Assembly (NCBI GenBank): GCA_026168455.1
Contig: CM047425.1
Coordinates: forward strand, 40,568,711 to 40,632,710
DNA length: 64,000 nucleotides
Source: Theocolax elegans
Taxonomy: Eukaryota > Arthropoda > Insecta > Hymenoptera > Cerocephalidae
Reading direction: 5' to 3'
Each line of letters opens with the position of its first letter. The stretch's first letter is position 1. Below the pieces are notes generated by a model. It was not told the DNA's origin, searched no databases, and saw only the letters and a list, made by a program, of their open reading frames with translations. A program made the position numbers and the translations under genes. Below, one piece after another: positions 32,801 to 45,589 of this stretch.

Positions 32801-35800
32801 CATCTTCTGCGTAACATTATGCAGAAAACAATTGCGTCGAAAATGAATCAGTAGATGTCATATTATGTTCCTAAACATTTTCGTTTAAAAATTCCTGCAC
32901 GCGTCTGCGTATCGAAATGCTGAAAACGATTACATGGAAAGTGTATAGCAATAGTTGTAAAATTGATTATTGTGAAAGTGTTTGATTGTAAATTCCTGAA
33001 TCGTCTACACATCTGAATGCAGAAAACGATTGCATGGAAAGTGTATAGCAATTCTAGTCAAATTGTTATTTGTGAAATTTTTTATTTATATATTCCTGCA
33101 TCATATGCATATCAGATTGAAAAAAAATGATCTCATAATGTTGTGTATAGAAGTAGGTGTAACATTGACTATTGTACAAATTAGTGTTTCAAAATTCCTG
33201 CATCTTCTACGTAACATTATGCAGAAAGCAATTGCTTCGAAAATGAATTAGTAAATGTCATATTATGTTTCTAAACATTTTCGTTTAAAAATTCATGCAC
33301 GCGTCTGCGTATCGAAATGCAGAAAACGATTACATGGAAAGTGTATAGCAATTGTTGTCAATTTGATTATTGTGAAAGTTTTTGTTTATACATTCCTGCA
33401 TCATCTGCATATCAGAAGCAGAAAACTATTGCATGAAAGGTGTATAAAACTGCAGATAACGATTGCATGGAAAGTGTATATCTATTATTGTCAAATGCAC
33501 TGTTGTAAAAATTTTGGTTTTAAATTCCTGCGTCTTCTGCATATAAAAATCAAAGAACGATTACATGGGAAGTGTATAGCAATTGTTGTCAAATTGATTA
33601 TTGTGAAAGGGTTCGTTTATAAATTTCTGCATCGTCTACATATCTGAATGCTGAAAATGATTGCATGGAAAGTGTATAGCAATTCTTGACAAGTTTTTCT
33701 TTGTGAAACTTTTTATTTATATATTCCTGTATCATATGCATATCAGATTGAAAAAAATGATATCATAATATTGTGTATAGAAATAAGTGTAACATTGACT
33801 ATTGTACAAATTTGTGTTTCAAAATTCCTGCATCTTCTGCGTAACATTATGCAGAAAACAATTGCATCGAAAGTGAATCAGTAGATGTCATATTATATTC
33901 CTCAACATTTTCGTTTATAAATTCCTGCATCGTCTACACATCTGAATGCAGAAAACGATTGCATGGAGAGTGTATAGCAATTCTTGTCGAATTGCTCTTT
34001 GTGAAATTTTTTATTTATGTATTCCTGTATCATATGCATATCAGATTGAAAAAAATGATATCATAATATTGTGTATAGAAATAAGTGTAACATTGACTAT
34101 TGTACAACTTGTGTTTCAAAATTCCTGCATCTTCTGCGTATCATTATGCAGAAAACTATTGCGTCGAAAATGAATCAGTAGATGTCATATTATGTTTCTA
34201 AACATTTTCGTTTAAAAATTCATGCACGCGTCTGCGTATCTAAATGCAGAAAACGATTACATGGGAAATGTATAGCAATTGTTGTCAAATTGATTATTGT
34301 GAAAGTGTTCGTTTATAAATTTCTGCATCGTCTGCATATCTGAATGCTGAAAATGATTGCATGGAAAGTGTATAGCACTTCTTGACAAGTTGTTCTTTGT
34401 GAAACTTTTTATTTATATATTCCTGCATCATATGCATATCAGATTGAAAAAAATGATCTCATAATATTGTGTATAGAACTAGGTGTTATCATTGGCTATT
34501 GTACAAATTTGTATTTCAAATTCCTGCGTCTTCTGCATATAAAAATTCAAAGACGATTACATGGGAAGTGTATAGCAATTGTTGTCAAATTGATTATGTG
34601 AAAGGGTTCGTTTATAAATTTCTGCATCGTCTACATATCTGAATGCTGAAAATGATTGCATGGAAAGTGTATAGCACTTCTTGACAAGTTGTTCTTTGTG
34701 AAACTTTTTATTTATATATTCCTGCATCATATGCATATCAGATTGAAAAAAATGATCTCATAATATTGTGTATAGAACTAGGTGTATCATTGACTATTGT
34801 ACAAATTTGTGTTTCAAAATTCCTGCATCTTCTGCGTAAATATGCAGAAAACAATTGCATCGAAAGTGAATCAGTAGATGTCATATTATATTCCTCAACA
34901 TTTTCGTTATAAATTCCTGCATCGTCTACACATCTGAATGCAGAAAACGATTGCATGGAGAGTGTATAGCAATTCTTGTCGAATTGCTCTTTGTGAAATT
35001 TTTTATTTATGTATTCCTGCATCATATGCATATCAGATTGAAAAAAATGATCTCATGATATTGTGTATAGAACTAGGTGTATCATTGACTATTGTACAAA
35101 TTTGTGTTTCAAAATTCCTGCATCTTCTGCGTAACATTATGCAGAAAACAATTGCATCGAAAGTGAATCAGTAGATGTCATATTATATTCCTCAACATTT
35201 TCGTTTATAAATTCCTGCATCGTCTACACATCTGAATGCAGAAAACGATTGCATGGAGAGTGTATAGCAATTCTTGTCGAATTGCTCTTTGTGAAATTTT
35301 TTATTTATGTATTCCTGCATCATATGCATATCAGATTGAAAAAATGATCTCATGATATTGTGTATAGAAGTAGGTGTAACATTGACTATTGTACAAATTA
35401 GTGTTTCAAAATTCCTGCATCTTCTACGTAACATTATGCAGAAAGCAATTGCTTCGAAAATGAATTAGTAAATGTCATATTATGTTTCCTAAACATTTTC
35501 GTTTAAAAATTCATGCACGCGTCTGCGTATCGAAATGCAGAAAACGATTACATGGGAAATGTATAGCAATTGTTGTCAAATTGATTATTGTGAAAGTGTT
35601 TGATTGTAAATTCCTGAATCGTCTACACATCTGAATGCAGAAAACGATTGCATGGAAAGTGTATAGCAATTCTAGTCAAATTGTTATTTGTGAAATTTTT
35701 TATTTATATATTCCTGCATCATATGCATATCAGATTGAAAAAAAATGATCTCATAATGTTGTGTATAGAAGTAGGTGTAACATTGACTATTGTACAAATT

Positions 35801-38590
35801 AGTGTTTCAAAATTCCTGCATCTTCTACGTAACATTATGCAGAAAGCAATTGCTTCGAAAATGAATAGTAAATGTCATATTATGTTTCTAAACATTTTCG
35901 TTTAAAATTCATGCACGCGTCTGCGTATCGAAATGCAGAAAACGATTACATGGAAAGTGTATAGCAATTGTTGTCAAATTGATTATTGTGAAAGGGTTCG
36001 TTTATAAATTTCTGCATCGTCTACATATCTGAATGCTGAAAATGATTGCATGGAAAGTGTATAGCAATTCTTGACAAGTTATTTTTGGGGAAACGTTTTA
36101 TTTATATATTCCTGCATTATATGCATATCAGATTGAAAAAAATGATCTCATAATATTGTATATAGAACTAGGTGTATCATTGGCTATTGTATAAATTTGT
36201 ATTTCAAAATTCCTGCATCTTCTGCGTAACATTATGCAGAAAACAATTGCGTCGAAAATGAATCAGTAGATGTCATATTATGTTCCTAAACATTTTCGTT
36301 TAAAAATTCCTGCACGCGTCTGCGTATCGAAATGCAGAAATCGATTACATGGGAAGTGTATAGCAATTGTTGTCAAATTGATTATTGTGAAAGGGTTCGT
36401 TTATAAATTTCTGCATCGTCTACATATCTGAATGCTGAAAATGATTGCATGGAAAGTGTATAGCAATTCTTGACAAGTTGTTCTTTGTGAAACTTTTTAT
36501 TTATATATTCCTGTATCATATGCATATCAGATTGAAAAAAATGATATCATAATATTGTGTATAGAAATAAGTGTAACATTGACTATTGTACAAATTTGTG
36601 TTTCAAAATTCCTGCATCTTCTGCGTAACATTATGCAGAAAACAATTGCATCGAAAGTGAATCAGTAGATGTCATATTATATTCCTAAACATTTTCGTTT
36701 ATAAATTCCTGCATCGTCTACACATCTGAATGCAGAAAACGATTGCATGGAGAGTGTATAGCAATTCTTGTCGAATTGCTCTTTGTGAAATTTTTTATTT
36801 ATGTATTCCTGCATCATATGCATATCAGATTGAAAAAATGATCTCATGATATTGTGTATAGAAATAGGTGTAAAATTGATTATTGTACAAATTTGTGTTT
36901 CAAAATTCCTGCATCTTCTGCGTATCATTATGCAGAAAACTATTGCGTCGAAAATGAATCAGTAGATGTCATATTATGTTCCTAAACATTTTCGTTTAAT
37001 AATTCCTGCCCGCCTCTGCGTATCTAAATGCAGAAAACGATTACATGGGAAATGTATAGCAATTGTTGTAGAATTAATTATTTTGAAAATGTTTGTTTAT
37101 AAATTCCTGCATCGTCTACATATCTCAATGCAGAAAACGATTGCATGGAAAGTGTATTGCAATTCTTATCAAGTTGTTCTTTGTGAAATTATTTATTTAT
37201 AAATTCCTGCATCATATGCATATCAGATTGAAAAAAATGATCTCATAATTTTGTGTATAGAACTAGGTGTATCATTGGCTATTGTACAAATTTGTATTTC
37301 AAAATTCCTGCATCTTCTGCGTAACATTATGCAGAAAACAATTGCGTCGAAATTGAATCAGTAGATGTCATATTATGTTCCTAAACATTTTCGTTTAAAA
37401 ATTCCTGCACGCGTCTGCGTATCGAAATGCAGAAAACGATTACATGGAAAGTGTATAGCAATTGTTGTAGAATTGATTATTTTGAAAATGATTGTTTATA
37501 AATTCCTGCATCGTCTACATATCTCAATGCAGAAAACGATTGCATGGAAAGTGTATTGCAATTCTTATCAATTTGTTCTTTGTGAAATTATTTATTTATA
37601 AATTTCTGCATCATATGCATGTCAGATTGAAAAAAATGATCTCATAATGTTGTGTATAGAAGTAGGTGTACCATTGACTATTGTACAAATTAGTGTTTCA
37701 AAATTCCTGCATCTTCTACGTAACATTATGCAGAAAACAATTGCTTCGAAAATGAGTCAGTAAATGTCATATTATGTTTCTAAACATTATCGTTTAAAAA
37801 TTCATGCACGCGTCTGCGTATCGAAATGCAGAAAACGATTACATGGAAAGTGTATAGCAATTGTTGTCTAATTGATTATTGTGAAAGTTTTTGTTTATAA
37901 ATTCCTGCATCATCTGCATATCAGAAGCAGAAAACTATTGCATGAAAGGTGTATAAAAATGCAGATAACGTTTGCATGGAAAATGTATATCAATTATTGT
38001 CAAATGCACTGTTGTAAAAATTTTGGTTTTAAATTCCTGCGTCGTCTAATATAACAATACAAAAAACGATTGCACGGAACGTGTATAGCAATTGTTGTAG
38101 AATTAATTATTTTGAAAATGTTTGTTTATAAATTCCTGCATCGTCTACATATCTCAATGCAGAAAACGATTGCATGGAAAGTGTATTGCAATTCTTATCA
38201 AGTTGTTCTTTGTGAAATTATTTATTTATAAATTCCTGCATCATATGCATATCAGATTGAAAAAAATGATCTCATAATATTGTGTATAGAAATAGGTGTA
38301 ACATTGACTATAGTATAAATTTGTGTTTCAAAATTCCTGCATCTTGTGCGTAACATTATGCAGAAAACAATTGCGTCGAAAATGAATCAGTAGATGTCAT
38401 ATTATGTTCCTAAACATTTTCGTATAGAAATTCCTGCACGCGTCTGCGAATCGAAATGCAGAAAACGATTACATGGAAAGTATATAGCAATTGTTGTCAT
38501 ATTGATTAATGTGAAATTATAGTTTAAAAATACCTGCGCCAGCTGCGTATCAAAATGTAGAAAACGATTGCATTGATAGTTTCTAGCAAT
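29870..38590 (+). repeat. ~100-bp satellite arranged in ~400-bp higher-order repeats
   Basis: Diverged ~100-bp monomers each begin (T)TCCTGCATC(G/T)TCTGC. From about 30.5 kb four monomer types recur in fixed order (CATATCAGATTGAAAAAAAT, then TCTTCTGCGTAACATTATGC, then GTCTGCGTATCGAAATGCAG, then TCGTCTACATATCTGAATGC), giving a ~400-bp higher-order unit with local deletions and swaps. Monomers before 30.5 kb are more diverged and lack the order. Most monomers can form a TCTGCAT-loop-ATGCAGA hairpin. The many 60-130 residue ORFs are repeat products. Confidence 0.95.
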
Positions 38591-38659
38591 TATTGTCAAA
38601 GTGTTATTGTAATTTTTTTTCTTTTTATTTTGTTATTATTATTAATAAGTATTTTCTTT

Positions 38660-38960
38660 CCTTTTTCTTTTTTCAAATTGTAATGCCAGCAGATCCTTTG
38701 ATCCATCCGATACAAATCTTAATGTTGTTACTTAGACCTTTAGCCCTCGTTCTTCAATTTCTTGATCCCATGGGACTATCGCGTCTGTTTGTCTGAGTCC
38801 TGCTCGGAATGTACGACTGACTAGTGTTCTTTTCCTTCCTCTAGTTCGTAGACTATGTGAGTCATGCAGAACTATTAAATTATGTGGGTCGTTTCTACCT
38901 ATTCGTTCGAATGCTTCTAGGGCTTCCGGGCCTTTTAATATTTCTCTCAACCATAAATTA
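38660..38960 (-). other. Unrecognised short coding-like fragment
   Basis: The minus-strand frame 38732-38950 reads LKGPEALEAFERIGRNDPHN and then VLHDSHSLRTRGRKRTLVSR with a normal, non-repetitive amino acid mix, unlike the satellite to its left. It might be a piece of a retroelement protein. I do not recognise it and see no second piece. Confidence 0.3.
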
Positions 38961-39199
38961 ACTTTCCACTATATGCTTTCATATCTGCTGTTTCTATTCT
39001 ACCATTACAGGTGTTTTGAATTGATTACTCGATAAATAAGGCGTACGTATATGTAAGAAGATTCTTCAAACTTTTATGTAGTTTTATATAAAAAAATCGA
39101 AATATGCGAGGGTGCACGTTATTAGTATTCTAAAACTATTTTAAAAAAATAATTATGGGCAGATTCACAAAGAAAATACAAAATTATTAATATACACTC

Positions 39200-40330
39200 T
39201 CAAAGAACACGGAGGATTTCTTGTAAACGTAGCGCAACGAGAAAAATACGAGGGAAAACGAAAATTGGAACACGTTGTGCGCCATTGTGTAACGTGGTCC
39301 TCACTTACGTGATCCGCATACCACGCTACTCGACTCCTCTTTAATTCATTTTATTAACAATATATATAGCCCGTCAAATTCGGTAAAGACCGTATTTATA
39401 ATTTCCTGGGCGCCTAGTCTTACCTAATGATAAATATTTTTCCCGGTACAACTGCTCAGGACGTGGCTCCAACGCCAATACGGAGGTGGCGAAACCAACG
39501 ACGAAATCTGTCTCCCTCGAATAAGTGTAGCAAGAATTTATTGAGGTACAGAGTTAATAAATCAAATACTCGACAATTCAATTGGATTAAATTAAAGGTC
39601 AAGTTTATTTCCTCAAAATTAACTGGATTCCAATATTTGATCACTACGGGAAATCATCGTTACAAATTTAATGAACGCAATTATTTCTGCAATTTAAACT
39701 TTACCGGAGCTGGCCCGATCTTCCGATTACCGATAATATCGTACAACTAATTAACCCGATTCTACGACTTTGAAAACCCCCGATATAAAACAATGAATAA
39801 AATCCCAATAATTAATGCGAACAGGATTTACCTCGCGGCACGTGTTAATATGGCGGCACGGATTCGCAGGAGGTCTTTACGCGGCGCGCTAGAAATCCCC
39901 ATCTCTTCACGCGTATATTAAATTAGCGTGATGGCCGTGCAGCCCACTCACCGCAACGAAAAATCTTCTCCTCGAAATAAACGGCTTGACTACTACAACA
40001 TAATTTATGATATATGAGATCGACTTCTACAATGTGAAAATGGACTACTAAATGCTGTAACTAAAGAATGCAATCGGTATACTAAACTACTAGACAATCC
40101 GGCTATGAATGACGATCGGGACTCGTAGCATCCCGCTCGTCCTCGTAGTTCGTCGTAGCGCGGCGCTAATTATCGTCTTTTTCCTTATTTATCTACCATA
40201 ACATCCTTTGGAGTAATTAGGTAGATAAATATTACCTCCGCTCGCGCCATCTATTCTCGTACCAATCTCCATTTCCTCAGTGACGGGATAGCGAAATAAC
40301 CCGTATTCCGCTGAGGAACCTCCACCAATG
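39200..40330. other. GC-richer island, unclassified, possibly a retroelement fragment
   Basis: A stretch with higher GC and CpG than its surroundings (CACGCGTATATTAAATTAGC, CGTCGTAGCGCGGCGC). It holds an ORF at 39427-39750 without recognisable domains. No paired terminal repeat is found in the window. The short inverted pair TATTTATCTACC / GGTAGATAAATA at 40187-40233 is the only structure seen. Confidence 0.25.
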
Positions 40331-40758
40331 CAACAGATGTGTCTTCTTTCTCTCTCGTATACACATGTTGTATGCGGCTATTTCTCGCTCATTCCATCAT
40401 CATCTTGGCAAAAACCTATAAATGTAACTATAATGTATTGTATACAAACTCGATCGTGCATCATCAATAGAAGAAATGTAAACATAGGCTCTCTACCTAA
40501 CCATATATAAGTAAGCACGAATCGTATATGACTCATATATAGCAGAAAATTTCGTCGCGTATACATCTGTTTTGACGCTTCCTTATTTACAATGAGGATA
40601 AAGAAGCGAAAATTTTAAATCGATTTGCGACGAAAATATTATTATATACGGAGTTTTTTTAAATATTAGAAGGTATATATTTTCTTACTGTTTTTATACT
40701 CATTTTTTAATTATACACTGAGATGTACATGTAAACTATTGTTAATAAAAATATTATA

Positions 40759-40792
40759 GTCTGAAGAGGGTGGCATTGACCACCGAAACGTC
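40759..40792 (+). ncRNA. Penelope-type minimal hammerhead ribozyme motif
   Basis: CTGAAGA at 40761-40767 supplies the CTGANGA core. Stem II is GGTGG with CCACC (40769-40773, 40780-40784) over a 6-base loop. GAAACGTC at 40785-40792 gives GAAA with a very short self-complementary stem III (ACGT) and the GTC cut site. This arrangement is described for hammerheads of Penelope-like retroelements, thought to act as dimers because stem III is too short to close alone. Stem I pairs only at the first two positions (GT/AC), so activity is doubtful. No Penelope polymerase is seen near it. Confidence 0.7.
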
Positions 40793-41159
40793 ACAAAGAA
40801 AAAATGTATAAAATTTTTCTTTCTCACCGACACCTTTGACTCAGGAAGATCGATAAAATCAACTACATAATATTGAAAAACCACCGAGTGGTAAATTCAA
40901 CTTTAACATAAATTTTACAATTTAGTATTAATAGATAGATTATATATTTATAATTGTTAAATGCTCCGAAGTGTGTTTAAAATATTATGAGTTAGGTAAT
41001 TCAAATGAAATCCTAGCAGTGTAAAAAGTGTGTAAGAGAGCGTGTGTGAATTTTTACAGTGATTTTCCAGTTCTTTTAAGTCGAACTAGTATTCATATTG
41101 TCTTGAATGAATGTTTTTAGCTTTTAGTTTAATTTTGTAAGTATCACTGGATTTGTGCT

Positions 41160-44005
41160 GTGGAGAATACAGCAAAACTTCATTTTTTAAAAATCTAGCC
41201 AGTGTAACAAATTGAAAATCTCTACTCGTGGGTTTTTGGTGTCGCTGATCACAAATGTGAAGTCAGAAATTTGAAATTTTCAATTTAAGATAGCGGATTG
41301 GAAATGATGGTTCCGAAATTTTGAAAATATAAATGTACTAAATTTATAATCTTTATTCAGAAGTTTTCGAAGTTGCTGATTACTAATCTAAAGTCTAAAT
41401 AGTAACATTTTTAATTCAAAATAGTGAATCCGAGATGGTAGTTTATAAATTATCAAAAAATAGATACACGAGCTTAAAAATCACTACTTGATGCTCAATA
41501 AAATTCGGACTTGCTTTGTAAAAATTAAATGAAGTTTAGGTTTACATGTGAAACCTCGAAATTGTAGATTAGGTTTTAAAAATTAATTTTAATTTTGATA
41601 ATTTATCTATTATATTCATTTACGTTATTGATTTTTCTATTACAAATTTAATATTAAAATTTTACATAAAAAATAGTAAGTTGATACATTTTAAAGTAAT
41701 TTTAGATTTTTCTCACATCTTCCTGTAATAAAACAAAGAATTTACATGATAATTTTTTTATAGTCCTTAAAAATAATTTGATGAATTCCAACAATTTTTT
41801 TCATTTTGAAAATGCTATAAGTATCAATAAAAAATAAAACTAATTTTGTATTTTTACTTGTCTTCGAGAACTTATATTTTGTCTAATATAAGTAAGTTTT
41901 TGCATATTGAAAGTATCCAGTTTTACTCTTACCAAAAATTATAAACATGATAAGAAAAAAAAATGTTGCTACAACCGAAATTCCTAGCGATTCTGAATCG
42001 GTTAATGGGCTTCAAGATTCTTATAATGGAGAAGAGGTTGTGAACTCAAGTTCACTTATGGATGAATGTGTTTTAACTGCAAATAATAATGCTGACGAAG
42101 AAGAATCAATGGATGTAGACGACGTTGATAATTCAAATCAATCTCATGTTTGGGAATCTGTTAGTCGGCCAAGATATGATGTTATGTTTTCTAAAACCTT
42201 TGATCGAAACGTTCCTAATACAGTGAAATCACCAGTTGACATATTCTTTTGTTTATTTCCTTCTGATCTACTAGATTATATTATAGATCAAACCAATTTA
42301 TACATTTCCCGAAAAATGTAAGCAAAATCCCAGTACAAAAGAAGAATTAAAAATAGTTTTAGGTATTAACATTCTAATGGAATCAAAAAATTACCATCCA
42401 ATCGTGATTATTGGAGTGACAATTCTCAGTTACGAGACTCTTACATATCGTCTCTTACGACTGTCAATCGCTTTAGTTTTTTTCTGTCTCATTTGCATAT
42501 TAACAAGAAGTCTAAAGAACCAAAAAATGGTGATCCAAATTCCAATAAATTATATAAGATAAGACCACTTTTAGATAAGCTTTCGCAAACCTTCAAAGAA
42601 TGTTTCAATCCTAGTAAGTACCAGTCTGTTGACAAGACTATGATGAAATTCAAGGGAAGAAGCGCTATGAAGCAGTATATGCCAGCTAAACCTATAAAAC
42701 TCGGATGTAAGTGCTGGACTCGCGCAGATTAGTCTGGTTATGTTTGCCAGTTTCAAATCTATACTGGAAAAAGCAGACAACACTGAAAAACAATTGGAAA
42801 CACGAATTGTAAAAAACCTTACACGAGAACTTGTTGGTGGTAACCACCACGTATATATTTCGATAACTTTTTTACAAGGGTTCAACTTTTATCATCATTG
42901 AAAGAAGATAACAGATATGAGTGTGGCACAGTTCGGCAGAATCGTTCTGATCTACCAACGCATATCAGTAATAAACAATCCAAAAAAAATATGGACGTAG
43001 GGCAGTATGAATTCATGACTACTAAGACAGGTTTTACCTGGATCAAGTGGATGGATAAGAAACCGGTAAATTTTTTATCACACTATCATGATGCAGCTGA
43101 ACTCACTACCGTGAATCGTAGAGAAAAAGATGGTTCTCTAAAATGTGTCAATTGCCATGTTATCTCTACAGAATATAATAAGCATATGGGCTGTGTGGAT
43201 TATGCTGATCGACTTATTTCAGTTTATAAAATTGATCGTAAATCTAAAAAGTGGTGGTTTAGATTATTTTGACATTTTCTCGATCTCATAATAAGATATA
43301 AAAAAACGAAGTTAAATTTGAAAAAAATTCGATTAACTTTAGTAGAACAAATGGTAGGACACAAAATTCCATTTACCATAGGTCGAAAGCGCAAAGCTGA
43401 ACTACTTCGGAAGATTTTCGGTATCACAAACCACAAGTGTCTTTAGAGAAAAGACGTAATGAAGCAGCTCATATGTTTCTATTGATAGCGCAAAAAGACG
43501 TGTTTATTTCAGTACAAAAAGGGATCAAAGGAGAACAAAATGGAAATGTGTGACCTGCAATGTACCACTGTGTCTTTTGAAAGATAGAAATTGTTTCCAA
43601 GCTTACCACGCTTAGGTCAAGAATAATGCTTACCATTTCACAACTTCATGAGCAAAATCGAAGAAAAATATACGAAAAAATATTCGTAAAATGTTGAATA
43701 AACGTATAAAAACCGGAGAAAAAATTGAAACAAAAACAAAAAAAAAAGAATATAAAAAGTGTAGCTACTACTCTTTTACGTCCTCGTCGTTAGTTCTGGG
43801 TTACGCCAAGAAATAGTAAATTTTTTGAGGTCGCCAATATTCCAACCACAATTTATATCTTAGTACTCGCCGTATTAGATCTATTATGAAAAACTACAAA
43901 ATATAATAACTGATTTGTAATCAGCAACCTCAAAAACTCCTAAGTATTGATTTTTAACCGTGTACATCTATGTTTTTCGAATTTTTGGAACCACCATTGC
44001 GAATT
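41160..44005 (+). mobile_element. piggyBac-like element with subterminal inverted repeats
   Basis: The transposase pseudogene is flanked by matching subterminal sequence. The motif ATGGTTCCGAAATTTTGAAA with TTCGAAGTTGCTGATTACTA at 41300-41395 recurs as reverse complement at 43890-43990. A further sub-repeat of the left side lies at 41225-41275. The exact TTAA-bounded ends could not be fixed. Confidence 0.6.
41947..43600 (+). pseudogene. piggyBac-like transposase pseudogene
   Basis: Several frames carry successive parts of a piggyBac (DDE_Tnp_1_7) transposase. The N-terminus (41947-42321) is acidic and ends in PVDIFFCLFPSDLLDYIIDQ with TNLY. The block at 42493-42732 contains the first catalytic aspartate region (YQSVDKTMMKFKGRSAMKQY) and is cut by a TAG after CWTRAD. 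At 42720-42900 the second region reads HVYFDNFFT in sense after a frameshift. At 42898-43272 lies the third (MGCVDYADRLISVYKID) and a TGA follows at 43270. Sense continues to about 43430. All three catalytic aspartates can be found, but frameshifts and stops make it dead. Confidence 0.88.
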
Positions 44006-44006
44006 T

Positions 44007-44528
44007 TTAAGGGGATGTCGGAGCTATAGCCTCCATCAAAAGCCGCTCGATCTCGCGGCTTCGAATGGCGCTGTAGTCAAGTGTCGATTTTTACGATAAA
44101 CGTACTTAAAACATAAATTATAAATTTTGCAGCTACATAGAGCTATTGAAAGATACTTTCCCACCTAGCTATAACTAAAATTAAGGTAATTGTAATATTA
44201 CTCTTGGCAGCAAATGTTTATTTTTTTAAAGAAATGTGAAATACGTTGCGTGTAGCATTACGGCAGATATAGATTCATTGAATATGAGACGTATTTCACG
44301 TTTCTTTAAAAAAATAAACATTTGCTGCCAAGAGTAATATTACAATTACCTTAATTTTAGTGATAGCTAGGGGGGGAAGTATCTTTTAACAGCTCTATGT
44401 AGCTGTAAAATTTATAATTTATATTTGAAGTACGTTTATCGTCGAAATCGACACATGACTACAGCGCCATTCGAAGCCTCGAGATCGAGCGGCTATCAAC
44501 GGAGGCTATGGCTTCGACATCCCCTTAA
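44007..44528. mobile_element. TTAA-flanked foldback MITE, ~240-bp arms
   Basis: Arms 44007-44245 and 44290-44528 are reverse complements with roughly 5% differences, around a 44-bp loop. The outer ends are TTAAGGGGATGTCG and CGACATCCCCTTAA, so TTAA, the piggyBac target, is at both borders. It sits right after the piggyBac-like element, and mobilisation by such a transposase is plausible, though the ends have not been matched to it. Confidence 0.9.
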
Positions 44529-44529
44529 G

Positions 44530-44870
44530 GTATACCAGCATGTTTGCACTAATTACGGGATTTCTTGCGAATCTTTAAAGTATACCAGCATGTTTGCACA
44601 AATTACGGGATTTTTTGACGTATTCTGAAATTTTATGATTTCCGGGATATCTGCACTAATTGCAAGATTTATTGAGAATTTCGGGAATTTCGAAGGTTAT
44701 CGGGGATATCTGCACTAATTATGTGATTTAATGGGAAATGCTGAAGTTTTTATATTATTCCGGGATATCTGCACTTATCATGGAATTTCTTGGAAATTTC
44801 TGGAATTTTTATATTGCTGTGGGGCATTTGCACTAATCTCACTATTTTTTTGGGAAGGCTCGTAACGCAT
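44530..44870 (+). repeat. Degenerate ~65-75-bp tandem repeats (GGGATATCTGCACTAATT)
   Basis: Six units carry (G)GGATATCTGCACTAATTA or TATACCAGCATGTTTGCACT, each followed by an ATTTCTTGGGAATTTC-like stretch. Starts are near 44532, 44580, 44646, 44703, 44762 and 44820. The noncoding AT-rich DNA after it to 45110 holds nothing else supported. Confidence 0.75.
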
Positions 44871-45589
44871 TCGTCTGTTACTGAAAATTGCAATTCGGCG
44901 GGTTAACTTCTTGTACTAACTGGGGTTTTGGTTGCGCTGCACGTGCACGAGACGCAACCGAATCCTCTTGTGCATGAGAAAATGTATTCCACTTATAATT
45001 TTTGAAAATAAATATTGTGTTAATTTACTAGAGTAGAGTATAGGGTGAACGTCGTGAGCCCTTACCCTACAAAACAATTAAGATTCAATGTTTACTTTCG
45101 GATTCCTATTTAACCTTTTAAGGACGGGGATTTTGACATTGAAATTCGACTTTATCTTAACACAATATTTGTGCATAAAATGAAAACATATGTCACGTGG
45201 AGTGCCTAACAATATTAGTGGTCGATATCAGAAGACATCGTTATCCTTGAAAATTGTATTTCAAGGTCATCTTCATTACTTATAGTATTTTAATCCAAAA
45301 TGATATCCAAAAATGATATGTATTACATGCATTTTTATCACTGATGTGTTATGAAAAAAAAATAAAAGTTTTCGCTCTTAGCATGACCCAGAATCAACAG
45401 CGTGAATGTGGCGAAAATTTTATCAATTTGGAGTGCTTAATTTCTGTGAGTCCCCTTGCCTCTCACCTTTAAATATTTGACTTTATGTTAATGTCTTTTC
45501 TGTGTGATATTCTTCAAAACATGGAGCTACCTTAAGTAAGTATATGTGACACCTTCGACTTGTAGCAAACCTTGGAAAATGACGATCAA

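Noticed and set aside
29870..38590. Hammerhead or other ribozyme in the ~100-bp satellite
   Set aside because: I looked for CTGANGA with GAAA on both strands; only partial words occur (for example CTGAATG) and no cut-site arrangement exists.
29870..38590. Numerous 60-130 residue ORFs (for example 30149-30508, 33255-33647)
   Set aside because: They are shifted translations of the same satellite monomers with no consistent frame.
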